From: Xanthomonas massiliensis
GTDB taxonomy: Bacteria; Pseudomonadota; Gammaproteobacteria; Xanthomonadales; Xanthomonadaceae
Assembly: GCF_900018785.1 (NCBI RefSeq)
Contig: NZ_FCOY01000007.1
Coordinates: forward strand, 62,001-126,000
Direction: 5' to 3'
Length of the DNA stretch: 64,000 nt
The notes under the pieces are model-generated. The model was not told where the DNA came from and searched no databases. It was given only the letters and a program-made list of their open reading frames with translations. The translations under genes were made by a program, and so were the position numbers. Shown here in pieces: positions 16,039 to 27,100 of this stretch. Positions within the stretch are counted from its first letter, which is position 1. Each line of letters begins with the position of its first letter.

Positions 16039-16983
16039 TCAGCCCAGCAGCGTCTCCAGCACCGCCATGCGCACCGCCACGCCGTTGGCGACCTGGCGCA
16101 GCACCCACGACTGCGGGCCGTCGGCGACCTCGTCGGTGATCTCCACGCCGCGGTTGATCGGGCCCGGGTGCATGACGATGGCATCGGCGGCGGCACGCTT
16201 CAGGCGCGCGGCGGTGAGGCCGTAGTGCTCGTGGTAGTGGTCGAGCGAATCCACCAGCCCTTCCTCCATGCGCTCGCGCTGCAGGCGCAGCATCATCAGC
16301 GCGTCCACGCCCTCGAGCATGGCGTCCAGGTCCTGGCCGACCTCGCAGCCGGCCAGGACGTCGTCGCCGGGCAGCAGCGCCGCCGGGCCGCACACGCGGA
16401 TGCGGCCCACGCCCAGCGTGCGCAGCGCATGCAGGTCCGAGCGCGCCACCCGCGAATGCTTGACGTCGCCGACGATCAGCACGGTCAGCCGGGAGAAGTC
16501 GCCGCCCTTGGCCTGGCGCAGGGTCAGCATGTCGAGCAGGCCCTGGGTGGGATGCGCGCTGCGGCCGTCGCCGGCATTGATCAGTGCGGTGCCCTCGCCG
16601 GCCGCATCGGCCAGCGCCTCGACCGCGCCGTCCCCGGGGTGGCGCACGACGAAGCCGCGCACGCCCATCGCCTCCAGGTTCTTCATCGTGTCGCGCGCGG
16701 TCTCGCCCTTGCGCGTGGACGAGGTGGAGGCGTCGAAGTTCAGCACGTCCGCGCCGAGGCGCTGCGCGGCCAGGGTGAACGAGCTGCGGGTGCGCGTGGA
16801 CGGCTCGAAGAACAGCGTGCACACCGCGGTGCCGGCCAGCACCCCGCGCTTGCCGACGCGCCCGACCGCCGCGTCGCGGATCTGGCCGGCGCGGTCGAGC
16901 AGCTGCAGCAGGGTGGCGCGCGGCAGGCCTTCCAGGGTCAGCAGGTGGCGCAGGCGTCCATCGGAATCCAGTTGCGAAGTCAT
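16039..16983 (-). CDS. pyrB: Aspartate carbamoyltransferase catalytic subunit
   Basis: Catalyses carbamoyl phosphate plus aspartate to carbamoyl-aspartate, the committed step of pyrimidine synthesis. The 314-residue protein has the carbamoyl-phosphate site FFEPSTRTRSSF near residue 60, then STRKGET, HPTQ (in SAHPTQGLLDM) and the C-terminal HPGPINRGVE. Length is normal for a class of ATCase that works without PyrI; no pyrI is visible nearby. It is the last gene of yqgE-ruvX-pyrB, 33 bases after ruvX, an order typical of gammaproteobacteria. No PyrR gene or attenuator was seen. Confidence 0.96.
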   Translation of the reverse strand: MTSQLDSDGRLRHLLTLEGLPRATLLQLLDRAGQIRDAAVGRVGKRGVLAGTAVCTLFFEPSTRTRSSFTLAAQRLGADVLNFDASTSSTRKGETARDTMKNLEAMGVRGFVVRHPGDGAVEALADAAGEGTALINAGDGRSAHPTQGLLDMLTLRQAKGGDFSRLTVLIVGDVKHSRVARSDLHALRTLGVGRIRVCGPAALLPGDDVLAGCEVGQDLDAMLEGVDALMMLRLQRERMEEGLVDSLDHYHEHYGLTAARLKRAAADAIVMHPGPINRGVEITDEVADGPQSWVLRQVANGVAVRMAVLETLLG

Positions 16984-17016
16984 CGGTCTACTCGGTAGCG
17001 GGAGGCGGGGAAGGGA

Positions 17017-17481
17017 TCAGGGCAGCAGCGAGGCCTCGTCCGGGGCGGCCAGCCAGCGCTCGACGATGACGGCCGCGGCCATGGCGTCCAGCACCTCGGC
17101 ATCGCGCCGGCGCCGGCGCCCGGCGGCGCGGTCGGCGGCGAACCGGTGCGCGGCCTCCACCGAGGTGGAGCGCTCGTCCACCATCACCACCGGCAGGCCG
17201 TAGCGCTGGCGCAGCTGGCGGGCGAAGGCGTGGGCGCGCTTGCGGTTGGGCTGGTCGCCGCCGTCCAGGGTAAGCGGGTCGCCGACGATCAGGCCCTGCG
17301 GGCGCCAGTCGCGGTGCAGGCGGTCGAGCGCGGCCCAGTCCGGGCCGTTGGCATGCACGTCCACCACCGCCACCGCGCGCGGCGCGCCGAGCGCACTGCC
17401 CAGGGCCACGCCGATGCGACGCGAGCCGACGTCGAACCCCAGCACCACCGCATCCGGCGCGGGCGCGGCCGGCTCAGGCAT
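17017..17481 (-). CDS. ruvX: Putative pre-16S rRNA nuclease / Holliday-junction resolvase-like YqgF
   Basis: RNase H-fold protein of the YqgF/RuvX family, 154 residues. YqgF in E. coli matures the 5' end of 16S rRNA; a resolvase role was proposed earlier. The first strand carries the conserved Asp in [13 protein letters not shown]. The second acidic residue is in [10 protein letters not shown], and the last Asp in [18 protein letters not shown]. The start codon overlaps the end of yqgE by eight bases, indicating translational coupling. A short Pro/Ala-rich N-terminus precedes the first strand. Confidence 0.93.
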   Translation of the reverse strand: MPEPAAPAPDAVVLGFDVGSRRIGVALGSALGAPRAVAVVDVHANGPDWAALDRLHRDWRPQGLIVGDPLTLDGGDQPNRKRAHAFARQLRQRYGLPVVMVDERSTSVEAAHRFAADRAAGRRRRRDAEVLDAMAAAVIVERWLAAPDEASLLP

Positions 17482-18040
17482 GGCCGCTGTAGTCGGTCAT
17501 GCGGAACATGTCCACGCCGATGCGCCCGGCCGCGGCCTGCCAGCGCTCGGCCAGCGGCACCTCGAACAGCAGCGCCGGGTCGGCGGGCGCGGTCAACCAG
17601 CTGTTCTCGGCCAGTTCGGCCTCCAGCTGGCCCGCGCCCCAGCCCGCGCAGCCCAGCGCCATCAGCGCGCTGGCCGGGCCGCCGCCCTCGGCCATGGCCT
17701 GCAGGATGTCGCGCGAGGTGGTCAGGTACAGGCCGGTGTCGATGGTGAGGCCGGAATCGCGGGGGCGCGGATCGTCGTGGATGACGAAGCCGCGCTCGGG
17801 ATGCACCGGCCCGCCGGCGAGCACCACGCGCTCGCGCAGGCCTTCGTCGGCGGTGGCGATGTCCATCTGCGCCAGGATCTCCCCCAGTGTGTAGTCCGAG
17901 GGCCGGTTGACCACCACGCCCATCGCCCCTTCCTCGTCGTGCTGGCACACCAGCACCACCGCGCGTGCGAAATTGGAATCGGCCAGGCTTGGCAGCGCGA
18001 TCAGCAGCTGGCCGGACAGTCGGTCGGAAACGTGGGTCAT
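17474..18040 (-). CDS. yqgE: UPF0301/DUF179 protein YqgE (AlgH)
   Basis: The 188-residue cytoplasmic protein of the DUF179 family shows [24 protein letters not shown] near residue 25, then [16 protein letters not shown] and [22 protein letters not shown]. The biochemical role is unsettled; it was called AlgH in Pseudomonas after a proposed link to alginate regulation. First gene of the yqgE-ruvX-pyrB cluster. There is no Shine-Dalgarno; a TAGAAT hexamer ends six bases before the ATG, so the transcript may start at or next to the start codon. Confidence 0.94.
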   Translation of the reverse strand: MTHVSDRLSGQLLIALPSLADSNFARAVVLVCQHDEEGAMGVVVNRPSDYTLGEILAQMDIATADEGLRERVVLAGGPVHPERGFVIHDDPRPRDSGLTIDTGLYLTTSRDILQAMAEGGGPASALMALGCAGWGAGQLEAELAENSWLTAPADPALLFEVPLAERWQAAAGRIGVDMFRMTDYSGHA

Positions 18041-18046
18041 GGCGCC

Positions 18047-18052
18047 ATTCTA
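18047..18052 (-). promoter_or_regulatory. -10 hexamer TAGAAT for yqgE, leaderless type
   Basis: On the minus strand TAGAAT is followed by GGCGCC and the yqgE ATG. A transcript initiated 6-7 bases after this box would begin at the start codon. No -35 match is obvious. Confidence 0.55.
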
Positions 18053-18097
18053 GGCGGTCGCGGCCACCACGGGCAGTGAAACGCGCGGACCGGACCC

Positions 18098-18128
18098 GCC
18101 GGGACCCCGCCGCGCGCGGGGTCCCGGC
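18098..18128 (-). terminator. Strong hairpin after the giant autotransporter gene
   Basis: A perfect 13-base GC-only stem (18098-18110 with 18116-18128) and a 5-base loop lie just after the autotransporter stop codon. There is no long T-run, only a short TTT further on, so this is a probable but not canonical intrinsic terminator. Confidence 0.6.
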
Positions 18129-18134
18129 CCAACC

Positions 18135-21100
18135 TCAGAACTTCACCCGCAGGTCCAGGCCGTAGGTGCGCCCGCCGATCCGGCTGCCGTGCTCGGACAG
18201 GTAGTCCAGGCCGATCGACACGCCGTCGCGCTGGTAGTACAGGCGCGAGCTCCAGCGCAGGTACGGGCTGGCCACCGGCACCTGCACGTCGGCCGGCGCC
18301 GAAGCGTCGTTGGCGCCGATGAAGCGCAGCGGCAGGTTGACCGCGTCGCGGGTGGAGACCTCGTAGGACACCGTGCTGGACAGGCCGACCGCGCCGTCGC
18401 GGAGACCGTGGTCGAAGGCGAACCGGACGCTGGGCACCACCGAGAACAGGCTCTGGTCGTGCGCCTGCGCGCGATAGCCGATCTCGCCCAGGCCCTGCTC
18501 GCGCATGCCGTCGTAGTGCAGCAGCGTGTAGCGGGCATCCACCCGCGGACGCAGCGACCAGTCGCCATGGGCGAGCACCGTCCCCAGGCCGGCGCTGCCG
18601 GTGAGGTAGCCGGTGCGCGGGTGCGAGACCGCCTGGGCGTCGGCGTCGAACACCGGCGACAGGCGGGTGCTGGCATACCGCGACCAGCCGCCGGCCAGGG
18701 TCAGCCGGGTCTGCGCCCCGTCGTGCTCGTGCTCGAAGCCCACGCCGAGGTTGACGCCGCGCGAGGACGCCTCGGTGTTGCCCGCGTCGACCTGGATCTG
18801 CGACATGCGGTCGAACTCGAAGGCGGTGGACAGCCTCCAGTCCGCGTCCAGCGTCCCGTCGAAGCCGAACCGGGCGTAGCTGCCGGACAGCGCGATCGGC
18901 AGGTCGTCCGCGGTGCGGTCGCGCTGGGCGTTGTAGTTGCCGACGTTGCCCCATGCGCACGCTCCGTCGCTCGCACCGTCGGTATCGCGCCCGGCACAGC
19001 CGAACAGGCTGCCGGAGAACGCGCGCTGCACCTGCACCTGGGCGTAGAGCGGCGCGGCCAGGCCATCGGGGTTGATCATGTCGAAGATCGCCCGGTAGGC
19101 GCCCTCCTGCCCGGCCTTGAGGTTGCCAAGCAGGGCCATCAGCCGGCCGATGCCGTCGCTGCTGCCGGTCAGCAGCGCGCTGTCCATGTGCACGCCGAGC
19201 GCGTTCTGGTTCGGGCGCAGGAACGCCTGCTCGAAGGCCGGGTCGTAGGACAGGTAGACGCCGTCGCTGCGGTACTGCGCCTTGTAGGTCAGGGCGATGG
19301 AGTTCTCCATGGCGAAGCCGTCGTCGCGCGTGCCCTGCGGCGCGGTGATGATCGGCAACCAGTCGGCATTGGCCAGCGAGGTCAGGGTGAAGTAGCCCAT
19401 GCCCGCCAGTGCCGCCGAGCCGGTGGCCGCCAGCCGGTCGGATGCCGGCGTGCCGAAGGCCACGTCCATGTACAGCGCGCCGCTGGCGGACTGGACGAAG
19501 TTGCCGTCCAGCGCGACCTGGCTGATCACCCGTGCCCCGTAGAGCAGGTTCCGGGTCGGATCGAGGTCGGCATCGGTATCGGCGAACACCTCGCCGGCGT
19601 ACAGGTCGATCGGGAACTGCGGCGCACGCAGGCCGAAGTACAGGTCGCCATGGTTGACCAGGGTGTTGCCGGTGTCGGCCGCCAGCGCGGCCACCGCGGT
19701 GCCCGTGCCCAGGGCGACGTGGTCCCAGGTGACCATCGACGCACCGGCCTCGTTCACCAGCCGGTTGCTGCCGCCGCCCAGGTCCACGTTGCCGTACAGC
19801 GTGCCCAGGTTGTCGAGCAGGTCGTTGCCGTAGCCGCCGAGCGCGGCCTGCGCGGACACCGCCGAGAGCGAGCCCTGGACCAGGATGCGGTTGTCCGCCC
19901 CGCCTTCCAGCACCACGCCGGCGCCGCTGCCCGAGCCGCCGCGCACGTCGCCGCCGAGGGCCACGTCGATGTCGCCGCCGCCCTGGCCGCCGTCGCTGGC
20001 CGCCTGCACGGCGACCGAGGCATCGCCGGTCTGCAGGACGTCGCCGTCGATCGCCACCGCCACCGCGCCGCCGCGACCGGCACCGCCGGCCGTGCCGGAG
20101 ATGCCCCCGGCGACCCAGCCACCGCCGCCGCCCAGCGACTGCGCCAGCACGCCGTAGCTGGCGGCCTGGCCGCCGATCACGCTGCCGTCGACCTGCACGT
20201 CGACCGCACCGCCGTCGCCCTGGTTGGCGTCGGAGAAGGCGACGCCGGTGGCGTCGCCGGAGGCCATCACGAAGCCGCCGCCGCCGCCGATCGACTGCGC
20301 CACCACGCCGTAGCTGTTGCCGCCGGCGTTGAACACGCTGCCCTGCACCGCCAGCGTCACCGCGCCGCCGTCGCCGGCCGCGCCGCCGCGGCCGCCGAGC
20401 GTGGCCGCCACCGCATCGGCCCCGGACGCCACCACCTGGCCGCCGCCGGCACCGATCGACTGGGCGATCACCGCGACGGAGTTGTCGGCCAGGTCCGCGA
20501 CCGCGCCTTCGATCGTGCCGCTGACCGCGCCGCCGTCCAGGCCGCTGCCGCCGTTGGCGCCGAGCGTGGCGTCCACCTGGCCCGACAGCCCGCCCTCGAA
20601 CACCTCGTTGGCCCAGCCGCCGCCGCCGCCGATGCTCTGCAGCACCAGGCCCTGTGCATCCTGGCCGGCGACCACCACGTCGCCCTGCTGGCGGTAGTCC
20701 AGGGTGCCGCCGGCACTGGCGCCGGCCTGGGTGGCACCCAGCGCCAGCGAGACCTGCACCACCGCGCCGCTGCCCTGGCTCAGGTCGGACTGGTTGCCGC
20801 CGCCGCCGCCGATGGTCTGCTGCAGCGAGGCCACGCCGTAGTCGCCGTCGAGCACGATCGTGCCGGCATGGCTGGCCTGGATATCGCCGCCGGCATTGCC
20901 GCTGCCCTCCACCGCGCCGAGCACGATCTGCTTGACCAGCACCTGCGACACGGCCGCCGCCAGCGGCGATACCGGCAGCGAGAGCAGGCTGAAGGGCGAG
21001 AGCGAACCGGCCTTCTCCAGCAGCGAGGTATCGATCAGGCCGCTGCCGCCGCCACCGCCGATGGACTGGGCCAGATCGCCCAGCGAGAACGCACCCGAGG

Positions 21101-24100
21101 CGCTGTAGTCGCCCGTCGAGGTGGTGGCGACATCGCCGCCGGCGCTGTCGGAAGTGCCGATGCTGCCCAGCAGCGTGCTGATCGCCGAGGTCACCTTGGC
21201 CGCGGTGCCGTCGTCGTCGGAGCTGCTCTCGGCCGCCGACAGGTCCACGCCGGCATAGTGCTGGTCGAGCACGCCGCCGCCGCCGTTGATGGCCTGGGTG
21301 CGGATCGCCACCGCGCCCAGGCCCGACACGCTGATGCTGCCGTTGTTGGTCACGCTCACGGCGCCGGCCTGGCCGCCGGTGGCGCCACTGGCGCCCAGCA
21401 TGCTGGCCAGGTTGCCGTACAGCGAGATCCCCGATTCCCCGCCGTCCGCGCTCAGGAAACCCAGGCGGCTGTTGCCGCCGCCGCCGCCGATGGACTGGGC
21501 GACGATGCCGTCGGCCCCGTCGCCGGTGGTGACGATGCGGCCGTTGTTCACCACCGACACGTCGCCGCCGTCGCCACCGCTGCCGCCCGAACCGCCCACC
21601 GCCATGATCAGGTCGGTCGATTGCGAGAACAGCTGCTGCGGGTCGCTGACCAGGGCACCGGCCATGCCCTTGAGGTCGAGGTTGGCGATGGCCACCGACT
21701 GGCCGCCATCGCCGCCGCCGCCGCCGATGGACTGCGCCAGGATGCCGTAGGCGGCCGCGCCGCTGGTCTGGATGATGCCGTCGTTGACCACGCTGACGTC
21801 GCCGCCGGCGTTGCCGCTGCCGCCGTTGCCGCCCAGCGCCAGGTTGAGCGACACCGCGCTGGCGTCGGCGCTGCCGGCGTTGGCCACCGCCAGGTCGGCA
21901 CTGCCGCCGCCGCCGCCGACCGACTGGGCGAAGATGCCGTGCGCGCCATCGCCGCTGGTGACGATCACGCCGCTGTCGGCGATCCCGTCCACGCTGCGGT
22001 TGACCACCGTCACCGCGCCGCCGCGGCCGCCCTCGCCGCCGCTGCCGCCCAGGGCCAGGCTCAGCTGCATCGCACCGCCGCCGGCCTGCGACTCGGTCGC
22101 ATCGCCCTCGGACTTGCCGCTGCCGCCTTCGTCGCCGGCATCGTCGTCCTGTGCATCGGCGGCGTCGCGGCTGGCCAGGGTCAGCGCGGTATCGCCGCCG
22201 CCGCCGCCGACCGACTGGGCGAAGATGCCGTAGGCACGCGCGCCGGTGGTGCCGATCCAGCCGGTATTGGTGATCGACACCTCGCCGGCGGCGGCGCCGC
22301 TGCCGCCGCTGCCGCCCAGCGCCAGGGCCAGGGTCTTGCTGCCGTCGCCGGTGTTGGCCGCGCCGGTGACGGTCACTCCCGCGGCACCGCCGCCGCCGCC
22401 GATCGACTGGCCGTACACCGCGTGCGCGGCATCGCCCGCGGTCAGCACGTAGCCGCCGTTGACGATATCGACGTTGCCGCCGGTGTTGCCGCTGCCGCCG
22501 CTCGCGCCCAGGGTCAGCCCCAGCTCCAGCGCGGTGCCGGCACCGTCCTGGCTGCTGCGGCTGGAGGTCATCGCCCCGTCGCCGCCGCCGCCACCGATGG
22601 AGCGCGCGTAGATGCCGTAGGCCTGGTCGCCCAGCGTATGCACGACCGGTGCGGCATCGCCCGCGGCGACGGCGACGTTGCGCACGCTGACCTCGCCGCC
22701 GGTGCCGCCCGAGCCGCCGCTGCCGCCGAGCGCCAGCGACAGCGACAGGCTGGTGGAACCGGTGCCCTCGTCGCCGGTGGCGATCGAGGACTCCACCGCG
22801 GACACGCCGCCGCTGCCACCGCCACCGCCCACCGACATCGCGCCGATGCCGTAGGCGCGTTCGCCCGCGGTCTGCACCAGGCCGGCGTTGTCCACGCTCA
22901 CGCTGCCGCCGGCCGCGCCCTGCCCGCCGGCGCCGGACACGGCGATGTTGCCCATCACCAGGGTCAGGTCGTTGCGGGTGGAAACCTCGTCCTTGGCCGA
23001 GCTGGCGCCACCGACGCCGCCGCCGCCGCCGACCGATTGCGCATTGATGCCCACCGAATCGGTGCCCCAGGTGAGGATCGAACCGGTGTTGGCCACCGTC
23101 ACCGCACCGCCGACCGCGCCCTCGCCGCCCTGTCCGCCCAGCGCCAGGTTCACGCCCACGGCGGTGGTGATCTGGCTCGCGTCCTGCTGCTGGCCTTCGT
23201 CCTGCTGGGCGAGCGCAGTCTGGTCCTCGCCCCCGTCCTTGCCGTCGTCCTTGTCGTCGTCTTTCTGCTTGTTGGCGGAACTGGCGCTGGCCGAACCGGC
23301 CACGCCGCCACCGCCGCCGACCGACTGCGCCAGCAGGCCGTCGGCGTTGTCGCCATGGGTCTCGATGGTGCCGCCCTGGCGCACCGCGACGCTGCCGCCG
23401 GCGGCTCCCTCGCCGCCGGCACCGCCCAGCGCCAGGTTCAGCGATACCGACGCGTCGCTGCTGCTGGAGGAGGCACTGCCGCCGGTCCCGCCGCCGCCGC
23501 CGATCGACTGCGCCAGGATGCCGCGCGCATCGTCGCCCCGGGTGAGGATGACGGCCCCGGCGGCGGTGTCCACCGCCACCTCGCCGCCGGCCGCGCCGGT
23601 GCCGCCGGCGATGCCCAGGCTCAGGCCCACGGAAAGCGCCTGCTGCTTGTCCTGCTGGTCCTTGTCGGCCTCGCCGGTGGCCGCCGTGGCGGAACCGTCC
23701 GTCGTGCCCGCCTCGTCCGAACCGCCGGCGCTGTCGCTGCCGCCGGCGATCGCCACGTCCAGCGAGGTGCTGCTGGACGTACCGCCGCCACCGCCGATGG
23801 ACTGGGCGATCACCGCGGTCGCGCCCTGCCCGGCGGTCTGCACGGTGCCCTGCTGCAGCTGCACCGCCACGCGGCCGCCCTCGCCGCCGCTGCCGCCCTG
23901 GCGGCCCAGCGCGAACGACAGGCTGTTGCTGCCCAGGCCGTCGCCCAGGTCGTCCACCGCGGCATTGCCGCCACCGCCTCCGATCGATTGCGCCTGGATG
24001 CCGTAGGCGTAGTCGCCGGCCGTCACCAGGTCGCCCTGCGAGCGCACCTGCACGTCGCCGCCGGTGCCGGCGGCCCCGGTCGCCCCGCCCAGCGAGATGC

Positions 24101-27100
24101 TCAGGCCCACGTCGACATCGTCCATGCCGCTGGCCTTGCGCACGTTCTGGCCGGCATTGCCGCCACCGCCGCCGATCGACTGCGCCACGATCGCCGAGGA
24201 ATGCGCGCCGCTGGTGTAGACGTTGCCGACGTTGGTCACGTCCACCGCCGCGCCCGAGCCGGCGCCGGCACCGCTGCCGCCGATCTGCAGGCTGGCGGCG
24301 ACGCTGGTGTCCTCGTCCCCGGAGCCGGAGCCGCTGCCGGTTCCCGCACCCGTCCCCGTTCCCGTTCCGGCGCCGCTTCCGGCTTCGGCCGTGGCGCCGT
24401 CGCCGCCACTGGCATTGGCGCTGGCGTACTTCTCCAGCACCAGCGTGCCGCCGCCGTTGCCGCCGCCGCCGCCGATGGACTGCGCCAGGATGCCGGTGGC
24501 GTTGTCGCCCCCGATGTAGAGGCTGGAGGCGGGCACCACGTCCGTGCCCCAGTCCGCCGCGTTGCCGCGGGTCACCGACACCGTGCCGGCATTGCCGCCG
24601 CTGCCGCCGTTGCCGCCCACGCCCAGCGTGATCGGCACCGTGGCCGAGGAGTACAGGCCGCTGACGGTGCCGCCGCCGGCACCGCCGCCGCCGCCGATCG
24701 ACTGCGCCAGGATGCCGGTGCCGCCCTCGCCCGCGGTCTCGCCGTTGGCGTTGACGTAGAGGTTGCCGTCGCTGGCCACGCTGACCGCCCCGGCATCGCC
24801 GCCCTCGGCACCGTCGCCGCCCACGCCCGCCGATACCGCCAGCATCTGCTCGCCCTTGGCCGCCGAGGCGCTGATGTTCTGGCCGCCGGCACCGCCGCCG
24901 CCGCCGATCGACTGCGCCAGGATCGCCGAGGCGAAGCTGCCGACCACGTTGACGTCGCCCCGCTGGCTCACGTCCACCGCGCCGGCGGTGTTGCCGATGC
25001 CGCCGGCACCGCCAAGCCCGACCACCAGCGACACCGAATCATCCGAGGAGGGCTTGCTGAGGGTCGCGCTGATGTTGATGCCGCCGGCACCGCCGCCGCC
25101 GCCGATCGACTGCGCCAGGATGCCGCGGGCATGGTCGCCGTAGGCGAACACGTCGGTGGCCGCATCCACCACCACGTCGCCGCCGGCGCCGCCATTGGCG
25201 CCGTTGCCGCCCAGGCCCACCGTGATGCTGCTGCCGGTGCTGATGGCCGCGCCGATGTTGATGCCGCCGTTGCCGCCACCGCCGCCGATCGACTGCGCCA
25301 GGATCGCCGACTTCTCGTCGCCCACCGCCAGCACGTAGTCGTCCTGGCCGGCCACCGCCACCGCGACGTCGCCGGCGTCGCCGCCGGTCCCGCCGTTGCC
25401 GCCGATGCCGAACACGATGCCGACGCTGGTGGATTCGTCGCTGCCGCCGCTGCCGCCGGAGGACGCCTGGGAGCCGGCACCGGTCCCGCCCGTGCCGGCC
25501 GTATCCTCGGCATCGTCGCTGCCGAACACCGAGGTCGGGTCCACCGACAGGCCGCCCTGGATGTTGATGCCGCCGTTGCCGCCACCGCCGCCGATGGACT
25601 GCGCCACGATGCCGTTGGAGCCATTGGCCAGGTCGGTGGCGGCGACCTTGAAGTTGCCGCCGTCGCCCAGGGTGATGTCCGCCCCGTGCCCGCCGGTGGC
25701 GGCCACCGTGCCGCTCACCTGCACGTCCACGTCGCCGGCGACGGCGCCTTCGCCGCCCTTGCCGCCGATGCCGACCGCCACCGTGCCATTCTTGCTGTCG
25801 CCCAGCGCCAGGGTGCCGGCGACGTTGAGCCCGCCGTTGCCGCCGCCGCCGCCGATCGACTGGGCCACGATCGCATCGGCATTCGCGCCCTGGGTCACGA
25901 CGTTGCCCGCCAGGCTCAGCTGCACGTCGCCGGCGGTGTTGCCGCTGCCGCCGGTCCCGCCGATGCCGATGCTGGCCGCACCGTTGTCGCCGAGGCTGGC
26001 GGCGATGCCGCCGGTGATGGTGATGCCGCCGTTGCCGCCACCGCCGCCCAGGCTCTGGGCAAGCACCGCGGTGGAGCCATCGCCCAGGGTCAGGTAGTCG
26101 CCCTGCAGCACGCCGGTGACATCGCCGGCGCTGCCGCCGGAGCCGCCGTTGCCGCCGATGCCCACCGCCACGGCCAGGTTCCTGGAACCCTCGCCCAGGT
26201 TCAGGCCGCCGGCGCCGCTGACGGTCAGGCCGCCGTTGCCGCCACCGCCGCCCAGCGACTGCAGCACCAGGCCCTCCGCGTTCGCGCCGGTGGTCACCAC
26301 GTTGCCGGCATGCACCACGCTTACCGCGCCCGCACTGCCGCCGCTGCCGCCGCTGCCGCCCACGCCCACGCTCACCGCCAGCTGGTTCTCGGCCTCGGCC
26401 GAGACCGTCAATCCGCCGCTGATGGTCATGCCGCCGTTGCCGCCGCCCCCGCCGATGCTCTGGAACAGGCCGCCATAGGCATGGTCGCCCTCGGTCAGCA
26501 GGTCGCCCTCGAGCGCGGCGCTCACTGCGCCGCCGCGGCCGCCGCTGCCGCCTGAACCGCCAACGCCAATGCTGGCGGTGACGTTGCCGCTGCCGTCGCC
26601 GGATGCCGCCAGCGAGCCGCTGATGGTCATGCCGCCGTTGCCGCCGCCGCCGCCGATGCTCTGGTAGGTGACCGCGCCGGCATCGTCGCCGGCGGTCGCC
26701 ACGTTGCCGACCAGCGTGCCGCTCACGTTGCCGCCGTCGCCGCCGTCGCCGCCGCTGCCCCCCACGCCCACGGCGATGCTGCCGCCGTTGGACTGGGCCA
26801 CGTTGAGCGCGCCGGCCACGTTGAAGCCGCCGTTGCCGCCGCCACCGCCGATCGACTGCAGCAGGATGCCCTGTGCGCCGTCGCCGCCGGTCTGGATGTT
26901 GCCGACCACGTCCACGTCCACGTCGCCGGCGTCGTTGCCGGTGCCGCCGCGACCGCCGATGCCCACGCCGATGCTGGCGCTGTTGCCGTTGGACACCGTC
27001 AGCGCGCCGGCCACGTTGAAGCCGCCGTTGCCGCCGCCGCCGGCCAGCGACTGCGCCACCACCGCGTTGGCCGACTGGCCCTGGGTGACGACCGCATAGC

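Noticed and set aside
18189-26555. Plus-strand open frame of about 2,788 codons opposite the autotransporter
   Set aside because: It is the shadow of the repeat array: glycine-rich GC-only codons on the minus strand leave few stops on the plus strand. The translation is Ala/Arg/His/Gln-rich with no family or signal. The minus-strand frame has a signal peptide and a barrel.
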